Origin: Pseudomonas entomophila
Lineage (GTDB): Bacteria; Pseudomonadota; Gammaproteobacteria; Pseudomonadales; Pseudomonadaceae
DNA: 64,000 nt
Assembly (NCBI RefSeq): GCF_023277925.1
Contig: NZ_CP063832.1
Location: forward strand, 1,955,001-2,019,000
Direction: 5' to 3'
The number at the start of each line of letters is the position of its first letter. Positions within the stretch are counted from its first letter, which is position 1. This document shows, in pieces, positions 37,361 to 46,993 of this stretch. Below the pieces are notes generated by a model, which worked only from the letters and a program-made list of their open reading frames with translations, was not told the origin of the DNA and did no database searches. A program made the translations under genes and the position numbers.

Positions 37361-37699
37361 TTACGGGTGAAAAGCCCGCTGGAAGGTGGCGGTGACCTTG
37401 AACTGCTCGCCGCCCATGGGGGTAGGTTTGGGATCGGCGCAGGTGAACAGGCCCAGTTCGCCCAACGGCGTGCTCCAGAGGAATGCCTTCGCGCCGGCGT
37501 GCCGGTCAAAGAAGGCCATGACCTCCTGCACCCTGGACTTCCGGCCGGTGATGGTCACCGGGTAGCTGTCTTCCTTGTTGTTCGGGCCGTCGCCGACGAT
37601 CTGCCGGTAGCCGCCGCCGAAACGGGACTCCCGCACCCGATACTTGATGTCGGGAGTCTCGCCACGTTCGGTGGGCCAGCGAAAGGTCTCTATCGCCAT
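37361..37699 (-). CDS. Minor tail protein M-like
   Basis: The 112-residue protein starts MAIETFRWPTERGETPD and matches the DUF2460-like/lambda gpM size and position, with GGYRQIVGDGPNN and FKVTATFQRAFHP at the end. It connects the tail tube to the tip hub. It lies 30 bases downstream of the tape measure gene. Confidence 0.9.
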   Translation of the reverse strand: MAIETFRWPTERGETPDIKYRVRESRFGGGYRQIVGDGPNNKEDSYPVTITGRKSRVQEVMAFFDRHAGAKAFLWSTPLGELGLFTCADPKPTPMGGEQFKVTATFQRAFHP

Positions 37700-37729
37700 A
37701 GTGATCTCGGTAGGATGAGGATGAGGTAA

Positions 37730-40700
37730 TCAGGACCGCCGCTGCATGGTCCTGCCAATGGCACCGTCAGGACGTAGGTCCATGCTCAAGAGCTTCCGAT
37801 AGCGGGCATCAACGAATGCGCCGATCTCTTTCCCGAATTGCTCCATGCCAGGGTTGTTTGTTTGAACCTGGTTTGAGCCATCGCTGTTGATGGTAATGCT
37901 GACCGCAACAGGTGCCGCCTGCCCTCCCACACTGGCGGCCGCGATCTGCCTTGGGACAGCCATCGGCGCCACCAGCCCGCCATCGGCGTAGCCACGGGCG
38001 TTCAGCGTCTTGAGGAAGTCGAGCATGCCTGGCTGGCTGACCACCTCCTTCCTCAGCACAAACTCACCGCCATGCACTATCCCGGCCGGCTCATACTTGC
38101 CACCGTCACCGGTGTAACCGCCGCTGGAGAACTTTGGGGTATAGGTCATGCCTGAAGAAGCGCTGCCCAGGCCAAAATCGAAGCCACCAGCCGACGCTCC
38201 GCCAGATGAGCCGCTCGCCGCAGCGCTGCCACCACCGAACCATGCCCCCATAGCGGTGCCAGCGATACTCGATAGCAGACCAGACGCCGCTTGCCGGGTT
38301 GCAATCCGCGCCATGTCAGCCAGGATCGACTTGGTGAAGTCGGAGAACGAGAACTTGCCGGATATGGCGAAGTTCGCAACCGCATCCTCCATCGAGCTGA
38401 AGGCGTTGGTAAACAGGCTCTTCGTCTGTCCGGCAACATCCCGCGCAGACTCCAGGTAGTTCTGAAAGGCCGACGAGGCGCCACTGCGCCAGTTTCCTTG
38501 GGCTTCAGAGATCTTGTCGTAGTTTTCGACCACAGTGTCACGGTACTTGTCCTCGGCGCTGACCAGTATGGCCAGGTCACGCTCGTAGTCATCCTGGCTG
38601 TACTTGTCCGGGGCCGTGCGGCGACGGTCCAGCAACTTGGCACGTTCATCGTTGAAACGATCAGCAACCCCGTCCAAGTCACGCTGTAAGCCGGCCTGAC
38701 GATCACCAAGTCCAAGAGCGCTTGCAGCCCTGGTGCCGGAGGTCGACAGAGCAGCACGTTGACGATCCAGCTGGTCAACGTACGCCTGGGTGGCGAGCTC
38801 CTGCCGCTTCAGTCGGCCCTCCTCATTCGTGGCCAGCACGGTCAGTTCCGAGTCTGCGTCCTTCTGCGCCTTGACCATTGCGGCGCGCGCATCGGCGATC
38901 TTCTGGTCAAGCTGGATGCGCTGCTGTGCCGATGTGGTGCTGCGACCCTTTGCTGATTCCAAAGCCTGGATTTCTGCGTCGTAAGCGTTCGTGACCTCAA
39001 CCTTTTGCTGCTCAATGATCGCTGCCCGCTGTGAAGCGTACGACTCTTGCGAGATCAGACCGGCCTTCTGCGTTGCATCCAGTTCCTTCTGGACATTGTC
39101 GTAGTAACCGGTGATCGACTTGAGCTGGTTTTGAGCGCCATTGAAGGCTGTCAGGTCGACAGCACCTGCTGACGGGGTCGCAGGGTCTTTGTACTTGTCC
39201 CTGATGTTCTGAATGTCTTTAGCGATCTGTTTCTCATCCAGCAGAGCGCTGGTTGAGTTCCGCTTTCTCAATTCATCGACGCTTTTCCGGTAGTCGGCGA
39301 TCTCCTTGTCGCGCTTCTGCTCGTTGCTTTGGAAATCCGCCCGCACCTTGCCGATGTGCTGCGCAGCTGCCAACGCCTTCTGCTGCTCTTCCTGGGCCGC
39401 CCCTTTCGCAGCAGCCCGCCGATCCTGCTCGCTCTTCTCAACGAGTAGCTGGGTTCTTTCAGCTTCCAGCTTGGCAACACCATTGGCTGCCAGCTGTCGT
39501 CCAAAGTCGCCGCCAATGGCTTCGCCTTGCGCTTTGAAATCAGCAATGCGCCTCTCAAGCTCCGACATTTTGTCAGCGAAGGATTTCTCCCGCCCGACAT
39601 TGAGCATCGCGTCCCATGCGCCTTTGGCCCCGTCTTCAACGTCCTTCCAGGCCGCCTCGATAGTTCCGAGATTTGCCTTCACCTTCGCTGACACCGAGTT
39701 CAGCGATTCCGCGTAGGCTGTGCTGGCGACCTTTGCCGCTTCCTGGGTTTTCCCTTGGCGTTCCAGCGAGGCGATTTGTTCGTAGGTGCTGGCCGTCAGG
39801 AAATTAAGCGACTCGTTGAGAGCGACCGTCGCCTTCAGCGGCTCCTTGGCGATCTTCTCGAAGTTAGCAACAGTCTCCGATGCGGCCTTTTCCGTAGCAT
39901 CCTCGAAGTTCGCAGCTGCTGTTGCGATCATCTCAAACGATGTGACCGGGATGCGGGTAGACGCCGCCAGCCGCGCCAAACTCGCGGCGGCTTCATGAGC
40001 GGTCCCGTTTGCCTCTGACACGGCCTTGGCCATGACGCTGAGCTGCGCAGCGGTGGTTCCTGCTGTGTTGCCAGTTAGCGCCAGTGCCGTCTTGTATGCG
40101 GTGGTCTCAGAGCTGCCTTGCTTGTACGCAATACCCAATGCGACAAGAGCGGCAGTTGTAGCGACTACTCCCCCAAGGACCAGACCGAAACCGACACTCA
40201 GTGGAGGAGTTGCGGCAGTCAGCGCGTCAGTTGCTTCTTTCGCATTCTTCGCAGCGTCGGCTGCGGTGTTCGCGCCCTCGGCCATTGAGCCCAGGCTTTC
40301 GCCCGCAGCCTCCGCTCCTTCTGCGGCCGCTTTGCCTCCGGTACCGACGACCTCGAGTGCATTGCCTACGGTTCCGATCCCTCCGCCCAGACCAAGCACG
40401 GACTTGATCTTCGCGCCAAGTACATCGATTGTCGGGCCTATACCGCCGAACGAGTCAGCAATCTGGCCTCCCTGCTGGATCAATACCAGCAGCGGATTTT
40501 GACCACCGGCCAAACTGGTGAAAATGTCAGTGAATTGGGCCGGCAACTGACGCAGCGCTGCCTGAGTCTGTCCTGTCGATATACCGGCTTGACGCATGCC
40601 CTCGCTGAACTCGCCCAGTTTCTGCCGGCTGGTTTCGATTCTTGCGCTGTACTCGCGGAACGTGTCTGCATCGATCAAGCCCGCATTGCGGTATTTCTGC

Positions 40701-41218
40701 AGGTCGGCCTGTTGTTTGTCGAGCTTGTCGAGTGCCGCCACAACAGGGTTGATCTTGCCGAGCAGATCCTGCAAGCCTTCGGCCTGAAGGCCGGTAGTGG
40801 CTGCCGCCCGCTTTGCGGTTTCGGCGAGACGGTCCTCGGTTTCGATGATCGCTCGGCCGCGGGCATTGATCTGCTCTTGATAGGCGGACCAATCGGCAGC
40901 TGAGGCCTTCGCGGAGCCCATGGCGGCGCCGGCACCGGTCACACTTGCAGCCAGCGACTTGTGATAATCGCTGGCATCCAATGAGGTCTTGGCCATCGCC
41001 GTCAGGCGGGCCATCGCATCATCCGTGGTTTCCGCGACCTTGGCTTCGGCCGTTGCAAGGCCCCCAGCAGCCGATGCGGCCTTTCCGAAACCCGCCGCCA
41101 GGCTATCGGCAGCCTGCTCTGCCCTGCCGCCCGCCTGTGCCAGGAGGTCTAAGTTGTCCTTCGCCTCAACGGCATCTCCGGAATCAATCTGCAGACCGAG
41201 AGAGGCAATGGTGGTCAT
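37730..41218 (-). CDS. Tail length tape measure protein
   Basis: This 1162-residue protein has long alpha-helical coiled coil, an N-terminal phage-tail tape-measure domain ([20 protein letters not shown]), one hydrophobic stretch at about 341-366 ([20 protein letters not shown]), and a C-terminal lambda-gpH-like domain ([20 protein letters not shown]). It sets tail length and is ejected into the cell with DNA. Position after the G/GT chaperones and before M is as in lambda. Confidence 0.94.
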   Translation of the reverse strand: MTTIASLGLQIDSGDAVEAKDNLDLLAQAGGRAEQAADSLAAGFGKAASAAGGLATAEAKVAETTDDAMARLTAMAKTSLDASDYHKSLAASVTGAGAAMGSAKASAADWSAYQEQINARGRAIIETEDRLAETAKRAAATTGLQAEGLQDLLGKINPVVAALDKLDKQQADLQKYRNAGLIDADTFREYSARIETSRQKLGEFSEGMRQAGISTGQTQAALRQLPAQFTDIFTSLAGGQNPLLVLIQQGGQIADSFGGIGPTIDVLGAKIKSVLGLGGGIGTVGNALEVVGTGGKAAAEGAEAAGESLGSMAEGANTAADAAKNAKEATDALTAATPPLSVGFGLVLGGVVATTAALVALGIAYKQGSSETTAYKTALALTGNTAGTTAAQLSVMAKAVSEANGTAHEAAASLARLAASTRIPVTSFEMIATAAANFEDATEKAASETVANFEKIAKEPLKATVALNESLNFLTASTYEQIASLERQGKTQEAAKVASTAYAESLNSVSAKVKANLGTIEAAWKDVEDGAKGAWDAMLNVGREKSFADKMSELERRIADFKAQGEAIGGDFGRQLAANGVAKLEAERTQLLVEKSEQDRRAAAKGAAQEEQQKALAAAQHIGKVRADFQSNEQKRDKEIADYRKSVDELRKRNSTSALLDEKQIAKDIQNIRDKYKDPATPSAGAVDLTAFNGAQNQLKSITGYYDNVQKELDATQKAGLISQESYASQRAAIIEQQKVEVTNAYDAEIQALESAKGRSTTSAQQRIQLDQKIADARAAMVKAQKDADSELTVLATNEEGRLKRQELATQAYVDQLDRQRAALSTSGTRAASALGLGDRQAGLQRDLDGVADRFNDERAKLLDRRRTAPDKYSQDDYERDLAILVSAEDKYRDTVVENYDKISEAQGNWRSGASSAFQNYLESARDVAGQTKSLFTNAFSSMEDAVANFAISGKFSFSDFTKSILADMARIATRQAASGLLSSIAGTAMGAWFGGGSAAASGSSGGASAGGFDFGLGSASSGMTYTPKFSSGGYTGDGGKYEPAGIVHGGEFVLRKEVVSQPGMLDFLKTLNARGYADGGLVAPMAVPRQIAAASVGGQAAPVAVSITINSDGSNQVQTNNPGMEQFGKEIGAFVDARYRKLLSMDLRPDGAIGRTMQRRS

Positions 41219-41221
41219 GAT

Positions 41222-41919
41222 CTACTCCTGCTGTTCGGCCATGACGGCCAGTGCCTCAATCTCCATGACACGGAGATCGGGGAAAATGTCGGTGAGGTCG
41301 CGGCGCTTGATGCCGAGCATTGAGGCCGCTGCAGGAATGGCGGCGTAGTCCAGGCCTGACGGGCCGCCAGAAGCCACCCGCCACTGCGTACCCATGGCAT
41401 CGAACAGGCGGAAGGCTGGCCATGCATCTGGCCAGACCTCCACCACCTCCTCCTCGATGTCATCAAAGGTCAGGCCCAGCGTCGCCAGTTGCTCGGCAGA
41501 CGGACCGCGCTCGTAGCAGGCCCGGGCCGCCGCCCTCAGTTTCCCAGGCGGGCCGGGCTGTAGGCGGCCTGGTAGGCGTCGATGACCGCCTTCGGCGCTC
41601 CGGTGCAGGTGCGCACCAGGTCGGCGATGGCCTCGACGCTGAATTCGTCCTCCAGATCCCAGCCGGTGACGATCTCTCCTAGTTGCCCGGCCTGCAGGGC
41701 GATTTCACCGGTGGTGACCTCCTCCCAGGTGGCCCCGTCCTTCTGGACCTTCTCCGCCCAGGCGTCGCGCGCCTTGTTCCAACGATCGAACATCATGGAC
41801 AGGGCCACGCGGTCCATATAGCGGAACTGGAACTCCACGGGCGCCGGCTCGGCGCCAATGCGCGGAACCTGCACCACGGCGGTGAACGTTGGGTTCTGCG
41901 CGATTTTGATCTTTGCCAT
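41222..41919 (-). CDS. Tail assembly chaperone GT by -1 frameshift
   Basis: Translation of the G frame can slip at G-GGA-AAC (41539-41545) and continue in the -1 frame as KLRAAARACYERGPSAEQLA through the DUF1799-like T part ending EALAVMAEQQE at 41222. The fused protein would be 232 residues. This is the lambda gpG-gpGT plan, where a minority of ribosomes shift. The T part has no good start of its own; a Met at 41446 is only an internal GTG/ATG candidate. The two forms guide tube assembly on the tape measure. Confidence 0.85.
41536..41919 (-). CDS. Tail assembly chaperone G
   Basis: The 127-residue zero-frame product starts MAKIKIAQNPTFTAVVQ and ends SPARLGN at a TGA three bases past the slip site. 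It is the main chaperone form that binds the tape measure. It lies ten bases after the tail tube stop. Confidence 0.9.
   Translation of the reverse strand: MAKIKIAQNPTFTAVVQVPRIGAEPAPVEFQFRYMDRVALSMMFDRWNKARDAWAEKVQKDGATWEEVTTGEIALQAGQLGEIVTGWDLEDEFSVEAIADLVRTCTGAPKAVIDAYQAAYSPARLGN
41539..41545 (-). promoter_or_regulatory. Slippery heptamer GGGAAAC
   Basis: Read on the minus strand the seven bases are GGGAAAC in X-XXY-YYZ phase with the G frame, followed at once by TGA in frame zero. It differs from the lambda GGGAAAG by its last base. Confidence 0.8.
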
Positions 41920-41928
41920 GAGGGCTCC

Positions 41929-42588
41929 TTACGCGCCGGCCAGGATACGAACGGGACGGCCCGACAGCGCGATGCTGATGGTGCGCGTCATGAGGCTGTT
42001 CCGATCCATGGTCGGGGTGGTGGTGATGCTGACATAGCCTGGGTAGAGGATCTGGTCGCCACCCGGCAGCTTGAGGCGCACCACCGCGAGCTCCTTGCTG
42101 TCGCCATAGTTCTCGACCAGTGCGACGTAGGCAGCGCTCGGCTGGTCCTCGACGGTGATCGACAGCGTGATCGGGTTGCGGTTGGTCGGGAACTGACGGT
42201 CGTCGTCATCTTCCAGATAACCCACGGTGAGGTACTGCTGCTCACCGCCAGCCGAGGTGAACGCGGTGACCTTGGAAATCTGCGCCCAGGCGGTCACCGG
42301 GAGCACCGAGCCTACGCCGGCGCCAGGGGTGTACTTGTCCACGTTGGTGGTGTTGAGGCCTTTCAACGCGAAGGTGTCGGCAGCAACGCTTGCGGCACTG
42401 ACGGCGCGGTCGGCGATGAGCGCCCAGCCGGAGCTGACCAGCAGGACATCGCCATTCTCGATGTCGTGACCGGCAGAGGTGGCCACCGGTGGCGCGGCGT
42501 TGGTCAGGGCGGTGAAGGCGACGGCGGCGCCGAAAACGCTGGCGATTTCCAGCACAGAGCCGTTCGGCAGCGGGAATTTTGCGGCCAT
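41929..42588 (-). CDS. Major tail tube protein
   Basis: The 219-residue beta-rich protein starts MAAKFPLPNGSVLEIASVFG and lies right upstream of G/GT, the place of lambda gpV. Gly/Thr/Val-rich composition and the DRQFPTNRNPITLSITVED segment fit a tail tube subunit that polymerises into the hexameric tube. A 39-base gap precedes it. Confidence 0.88.
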   Translation of the reverse strand: MAAKFPLPNGSVLEIASVFGAAVAFTALTNAAPPVATSAGHDIENGDVLLVSSGWALIADRAVSAASVAADTFALKGLNTTNVDKYTPGAGVGSVLPVTAWAQISKVTAFTSAGGEQQYLTVGYLEDDDDRQFPTNRNPITLSITVEDQPSAAYVALVENYGDSKELAVVRLKLPGGDQILYPGYVSITTTPTMDRNSLMTRTISIALSGRPVRILAGA

Positions 42589-42627
42589 GAAGTGTTTCCT
42601 CGTTGTTGCCCGCCGGGCGGCGGATGG

Positions 42628-43056
42628 TTAAGCCCCAGCGGGCGATTGGTCCGCGACACCGCGGTAGGTGAAGCTGGCCGGGACCGTGTAGGTCGCCGAC
42701 TCGGTGATGGTTGGGCCCTGGTCAACTGGTTCGGTGACCAGGCCTTCGAAACCGTTGCGGCTGAGCGCCGAGTCCAGTTGGAAGAGGCTCGAAAGCTCCT
42801 CGACCAGGCTCTCGGCGGTAGCCAGTGGCTGGCCCGCGGGGCAGACGATGCTCACCTGATACACGCCGGCGTACTCGTAGGCTTCGCTGCCAAGGTAGCG
42901 ACAGGTGGTGCCCGCCGGTAGTTGAAAGGCCTGCAGGTAGGTTTCGTCGGGCCCGGCTTCGAAACCCTGCTCGAAGTTCGCGACCCTGATCGGGCGCGCC
43001 ATGGCCCAGGCCATCAACTTGATCTCGATGGCCTGTCGTGCTCTTGCGTGGCTCAT
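42628..43056 (-). CDS. Tail terminator-like protein (DUF4128)
   Basis: The 142-residue protein is of the size and order of lambda gpU and has features of DUF4128: MSHARARQAIEIKLMAWA, then QAFQLPAGTTCRYLGSEAYE and a VPASFTYRG end. It would cap the tail tube and set its end. It overlaps the upstream gene by four bases. Confidence 0.78.
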   Translation of the reverse strand: MSHARARQAIEIKLMAWAMARPIRVANFEQGFEAGPDETYLQAFQLPAGTTCRYLGSEAYEYAGVYQVSIVCPAGQPLATAESLVEELSSLFQLDSALSRNGFEGLVTEPVDQGPTITESATYTVPASFTYRGVADQSPAGA

Positions 43057-43724
43057 GCTCGGTGGGTCCTGATGGCTTCTTCGACGATGCGCTGGAAGTC
43101 GGCGACGGTGACTCGCACCATGCCGCCAGGCGCCTGTGAGCTGTGGCCGTACTCCAGAGGGATGGCATACGGCAGGTTGTTGACGATGTAGGCGACCTCG
43201 CCGTGGGAGAGATCACCGGCAGCCAGGAGAAGCCTGTCCAGCGTCTCGCCGGCGCTCTCGATGTCCTCGATCTCGCCTGCGGCTGGAGCGCCAGTGGTGA
43301 GCTGCCAGTTACTACGGAAGCGGCCGCCCACGTAACCCTGGCCAACCCTCCGGACGCCGAACCCGAAGTTCTCGCGCTGCTCGCGCTTGGTCAGCGGCTT
43401 GCGCAGTCGCAGGCCGCCTTTCAGGTTGCCGCTCTTGGTGTAGTTGGCCTGGTCGGCAGTGATGCCGGCATTGATCGCCGCCGCCTTGGCGTTGTAAGTA
43501 GCTATCTGCTCAGCCGCGCTGCCCTGGGCCTCGACGTTCACTTTCCAGAGGTCCGGGTTGCCGACCGGCGACATGGACACCAGCTTGCGGCCGACCATGA
43601 TGACGACCTCACGGAAGGTCAGGTCCATCGCCTCCTTGGCGGCCTCTGCGAACTGCTCCAGCTGGGCAGCAAAGCTCCCATCCAGGCCGCCGTAGCGGCT
43701 GGTCATGTGTGAGCCGCGAGCCAT
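43053..43724 (-). CDS. HK97 gp10-like / minor tail Z-like protein
   Basis: The 223-residue protein has an N-terminal helix (QLEQFAEAAKEAMDLTFREVVIMVGRKLV) and a centre with RSNWQLTTGAP, the pattern of the HK97 gp10 family that joins head and tail. The basic stretch LRKPLTKREQREN is notable. ATG 43724 is used; 43706 is an alternative. It begins two bases after the upstream stop. Confidence 0.78.
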   Translation of the reverse strand: MARGSHMTSRYGGLDGSFAAQLEQFAEAAKEAMDLTFREVVIMVGRKLVSMSPVGNPDLWKVNVEAQGSAAEQIATYNAKAAAINAGITADQANYTKSGNLKGGLRLRKPLTKREQRENFGFGVRRVGQGYVGGRFRSNWQLTTGAPAAGEIEDIESAGETLDRLLLAAGDLSHGEVAYIVNNLPYAIPLEYGHSSQAPGGMVRVTVADFQRIVEEAIRTHRA

Positions 43725-43726
43725 GG

Positions 43727-44122
43727 TCACTTCCTCAGTTGAATGATCCAGGTGGCCTTGGCCGCGTCCTGTCCGACGCTCATGACTCGGTAGCCGCTGA
43801 TGCGGTCACCGATGGCGGGGATGGCGGGGATGGCAGGGACTTCCGTGACCGCGTCGCCATCCTTCACGAACAGCTCGTTCTGCAGCGCCTTGAGGCGTAC
43901 GTCTGTCGCCAGGATGCGTGTACCGTCGATCTCACGGGCCTTGTACTGGCCGAAGACGCCACGACCGGCATAGTGCAGCGTTGCCGCTGGCGCACTACCG
44001 CCCTTCTCAGGGTCATAGGTGCCAGGTACAGACCGGCTGCCATCAACCACCGCCACTGCGTCGGCCAGATCCGTATCGAAGGCCTGGGCCAGCTCGGCCT
44101 GTAACTCGCGTCGAAGCCCCAT
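43727..44122 (-). CDS. Head-tail joining-type protein
   Basis: The 131-residue product starts MGLRRELQAELAQAFDTDLA and ends in a beta-rich RVMSVGQDAAKATWIIQLRK. It contains a PAIPAIPAI repeat. By position (between connector and gp10-like) it may be a head-tail stopper. Sequence gives no firm family. Confidence 0.68.
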   Translation of the reverse strand: MGLRRELQAELAQAFDTDLADAVAVVDGSRSVPGTYDPEKGGSAPAATLHYAGRGVFGQYKAREIDGTRILATDVRLKALQNELFVKDGDAVTEVPAIPAIPAIGDRISGYRVMSVGQDAAKATWIIQLRK

Positions 44123-44123
44123 G

Positions 44124-44492
44124 TCACCCCCTGACGATCTTGACCTGGCCTGTGCCCAGATACCGCGCCAGCAGGGCCAAGGCGAAGGACTCACCAGCGC
44201 TGATGGCCTTGGACGCAGCCGAGTAGGTCTTGCTACTCGACACACCGTCAGCATCCACGGACCTGCTCAGCACGCCGGTTTCTTTCGCCTGGTACAGGTT
44301 GCCCGCCGCCGCCTCCACCGCCACCTCTGCGCCCGCCTGCAAGACATCGGCGGGAACCGTGTCGAACTCGGGCAGGCCCTGGTTGGTGAGCCAGGTGTTG
44401 GCCATCAGCACCGCGCGCGCCTTCTTTTCATCCGGCGCCCAGGTCTGGCCCAGCAGCGCGTCGACCTGTTCGATGCTGATGTAGGTCATCAT
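44124..44492 (-). CDS. Head-tail adaptor, DnaT-like/connector family
   Basis: The 122-residue helical protein starts MMTYISIEQVDALLGQTWAP and has the NLYQAKETGVLSR-like segment seen in phage connector proteins annotated as DnaT-like. It sits one gene after the small protein following the capsid, typical of adaptor proteins. It overlaps the next gene by one base upstream. The DnaT name is only a domain label. Confidence 0.7.
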   Translation of the reverse strand: MMTYISIEQVDALLGQTWAPDEKKARAVLMANTWLTNQGLPEFDTVPADVLQAGAEVAVEAAAGNLYQAKETGVLSRSVDADGVSSSKTYSAASKAISAGESFALALLARYLGTGQVKIVRG

Positions 44493-44788
44493 TACGCGGC
44501 CCCATCCAGCAGCTTCTGCAGGTCTTCCAGAGTGGCTTCAGGCCCGAACTGGACGCCCTTCTCGGTCAGCGCTGCCTGCAGCTTTGCCTTCTGCTCGGCT
44601 TCTTCAGCGGCTTTCTTTTCCGCTGCGGACTTGCTGACCTTGGAGGCTTTACCCTCCTTGATCGGCTCGGGATGCTCGTAGCCCTCCGGCGCGAACTTGG
44701 CGTCGATGATTTTATAGCCCTTGCGACGTAGGAAGGTCTTGCGCTCTGCCGAGACCGGGTGCTGCTCGTAGATGATGCTCTCGCTCAT
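44492..44788 (-). CDS. Hypothetical protein with HeH-like end
   Basis: The 98-residue protein has a central Lys/Glu/Ala-rich helix (SKSAAEKKAAEEAEQKAK) and ends in KGVQFGPEATLEDLQKLLD, which looks like a HeH/LEM-type helix-extension-helix. It lies between the capsid gene and the adaptor. It may be a head accessory factor; no firm function. Confidence 0.7.
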   Translation of the reverse strand: MSESIIYEQHPVSAERKTFLRRKGYKIIDAKFAPEGYEHPEPIKEGKASKVSKSAAEKKAAEEAEQKAKLQAALTEKGVQFGPEATLEDLQKLLDGAA

Positions 44789-44830
44789 GGCGATCTCCTG
44801 AGGAAGGCGCCCCGTAGGGCGCGGTACCGG

Positions 44831-45799
44831 TTACTTGGTGGCGTCGCCGATGGTCATGACGCCGGCCGAGCCCTTGATGCTGTTTGCCACCAGGTCCCAG
44901 TTGGTGCCGGTGGACAGCTCGGAGTTGGTCGGCGACTTGCCGCCATTGGCGGTGTCCCAGGTGTAGCCCTTGAGGCCCAGGCCGAAGGTGTAGTCGGCCT
45001 GCATGGTGGTCTCGATGCGCTCCTTGCCGTTGGAGGTCTCGATGTTGGTGATCAGGTCGGAACCGTCCATCACCATGGCCGCGCCGTCGGCCAGGCTGAG
45101 CACCTTCTGCTTGTTCGGGGTGCCGGCCTCGTACAGCGCCGGGGCGTCGGTAACGATGACCGCCTTGCCCAGAACGTCGACGACCAGAACACCACCTGCT
45201 TGGAACAGCTGCTGGTTGTTGGCCAGGTTCTTGCCGATGAGGGCGTGATACTGGGCGCCGGTCATGACCTGGGCGATCAGTCGTGCTGAGGCGTCGCCGA
45301 ACAGCGCGTGCGCACCGTTGATGGCGATGTAGTCGACGCCAGCGGTTGCAGATACGTCGTTGAGCGCGCCCGGCTGGTTGCCGATGGCCGCGACCAGGGC
45401 TGCAATGGCAGTGTTCAGCTGGTCCGAGACGATGGCTTCGGACAGGTTGCGGCTGATGACCTCCAGCGCTTCCTCGGGGTTTTTCTGCACCCAGGACAGC
45501 TGGGCAGGCTCCCACAGGATAGGGCCGAAGCCGCCGGCGATCTTCACCGAGTCGTACTGCTTCTGCGACAGAGGGGTCGCCGCTTGATTGCCGTTAGCGG
45601 CATAGCGGTCAACGCGACGCTGAGCGCCGTGCAGGCCAGCCCAGAACGACTCCTGCAGGAAGTCACCGTCGATACCCTGAGTGGTCAGTCGAATCGAACC
45701 AGCCGAGGCGGCGTTGAACTTGTCGACGTCCTGGCTGAGGGTTTCGATGGTGGCGTGGCGAAGGTATTCGTTGAACACCTTCATGTTCGAAAGGGCCAT
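44831..45799 (-). CDS. Major capsid protein
   Basis: The 322-residue protein starts MALSNMKVFNEYLRHATIET and has the HK97-fold-like length, with KIAGGFGPILWEPAQLSWV and DYIAINGAHALFGDASARL segments. It follows a scaffold-like gene. It is the shell protein of the head. No maturation protease was seen, so the N-terminal part is probably not cut, or the scaffold has another route. Confidence 0.87.
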   Translation of the reverse strand: MALSNMKVFNEYLRHATIETLSQDVDKFNAASAGSIRLTTQGIDGDFLQESFWAGLHGAQRRVDRYAANGNQAATPLSQKQYDSVKIAGGFGPILWEPAQLSWVQKNPEEALEVISRNLSEAIVSDQLNTAIAALVAAIGNQPGALNDVSATAGVDYIAINGAHALFGDASARLIAQVMTGAQYHALIGKNLANNQQLFQAGGVLVVDVLGKAVIVTDAPALYEAGTPNKQKVLSLADGAAMVMDGSDLITNIETSNGKERIETTMQADYTFGLGLKGYTWDTANGGKSPTNSELSTGTNWDLVANSIKGSAGVMTIGDATK

Positions 45800-45808
45800 T
45801 GGGCCTCC

Positions 45809-46555
45809 TTATTCGCTTGCGATCAGGCCCTTCATGGCTTCCAGGCGCTCTGCCTTGGTGCCGCCGAAGTTGCCCTTTATGGTTTTGGTGCTGCCACCGC
45901 CGTTCGGAGCGCCGCCACCATTGGCGCCGGAACTCTTCAGGATGTGGTCGCGATGGGGGTACTGCGAGACGAGGGTTTCCAGCGCTTCGTTGAAGTCGGC
46001 CAACTCACCCGGGCGACTGCGGCTGAAGATCTTCTGGCCCTGGGCGTCGTATGCGACGACCTTGCCGTCCTCGATCTTGAAGCTGTTGCCAAAGGTGGCC
46101 TGGACCATGTCAGCCGGCACCGCCATCTTCTCGGCGATGAACTGCGAGCGGGCGAAGCTGCCACCGATCTTCTCGGCATACAGCTGCTGCTCGAAGCCCT
46201 GCGCCTTGGTGTTGGCTTCATCGAGCTGGGTCTGGAAGGCCTTGCTGATCTCGCCCTTCACCTTCTCGATCTCGCCGGCATCCACCAGCTTCTTGGCGTC
46301 GAGGTTGGCGACGATTTCCAGGGCTTTCTTGGCGGACGCGGCATCGTCGATGCCTTCGAACGCCTTGGCGGTCCTCTCGAAGCCGTCGGCGCGCTCGCGG
46401 TGCGACTTGGCTTCGGCGTTCAGCCGGGTGATGGTATTGCGAGTGCCCACGGCATCGAAGGCGACCTCTTTGCCATCGTCCTCGACGTAAACCGGCTTGC
46501 CATCTTCGATCACGGCGTACTGCTTGCCATCCACTTCAACGGTCTTGAGTTTCAT
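45809..46555 (-). CDS. Scaffold-like protein (DUF6651 type)
   Basis: The 248-residue protein is mostly charged helix (RERADGFERTAKAFEGIDD, ISKAFQTQLDEANTKAQGFEQ) with a flexible Gly-rich part near the C-terminus (GANGGGAPNGGGS). It is directly upstream of the capsid gene, as scaffolds are. ATG 46555 follows AGAGAG. It probably assembles the prohead and leaves. Confidence 0.8.
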   Translation of the reverse strand: MKLKTVEVDGKQYAVIEDGKPVYVEDDGKEVAFDAVGTRNTITRLNAEAKSHRERADGFERTAKAFEGIDDAASAKKALEIVANLDAKKLVDAGEIEKVKGEISKAFQTQLDEANTKAQGFEQQLYAEKIGGSFARSQFIAEKMAVPADMVQATFGNSFKIEDGKVVAYDAQGQKIFSRSRPGELADFNEALETLVSQYPHRDHILKSSGANGGGAPNGGGSTKTIKGNFGGTKAERLEAMKGLIASE

Positions 46556-46631
46556 GTCGTCTCTCTGGGCCATCCGGCCAGTTGATGAGCCATCCGGCCC
46601 CAGTTGCGCCCCGTCCATCCGAACCGCAGGC

Positions 46632-46659
46632 AAAAAAAAGCCCCGACAGATGCCGGGGC
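46632..46659 (-). terminator. Terminator inside the head operon
   Basis: On the minus strand GCCCCGGCA-TC-TGTCGGGGC (one mismatch) is followed by eight T residues. It ends the small gene at 46678 and lies upstream of the scaffold gene. Confidence 0.75.
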
Positions 46660-46677
46660 CTTGTGTTCAGCGTTTCT

Positions 46678-46956
46678 TCAATTGGACGTTTCTTGCTCAG
46701 CTTCTTGCTTAGCCAGAAGACTTTCTCGCCCATACGCAAACATTACGAGAGCGCTGTATAGGTTGATATTGTTCCCTTCCTCGCTCCAATACGTGTACCC
46801 CACGTACTGGTATTTCCCGATATCGACGACTGCCTCGAAATCGTCAACATGTGGATTCAGAGCGTCCCCCTGAACAATGATGTCCCTGCCCTGCAACTGC
46901 GTGATCTCTCCCTGAATAAAGCGTCGCAGGAAGTCAGCGTTCTGTTGATGGCTCAT
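46678..46956 (-). CDS. Hypothetical 92-residue cargo protein
   Basis: It begins MSHQQNADFLRRFIQGEITQ and contains ALNPHVDDFEAVVDIGKYQYVGYTYW. AAGGAC precedes ATG 46956; in-frame Met codons at 46986 and 47016 are also possible. It is inserted between the minor head gene and the scaffold and has its own terminator, so it is likely a moron. Family unknown. Confidence 0.65.
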   Translation of the reverse strand: MSHQQNADFLRRFIQGEITQLQGRDIIVQGDALNPHVDDFEAVVDIGKYQYVGYTYWSEEGNNINLYSALVMFAYGRESLLAKQEAEQETSN

Positions 46957-46993
46957 CGTGTGTCCTTGCACTGGTTTCGATTTCATCAATACA

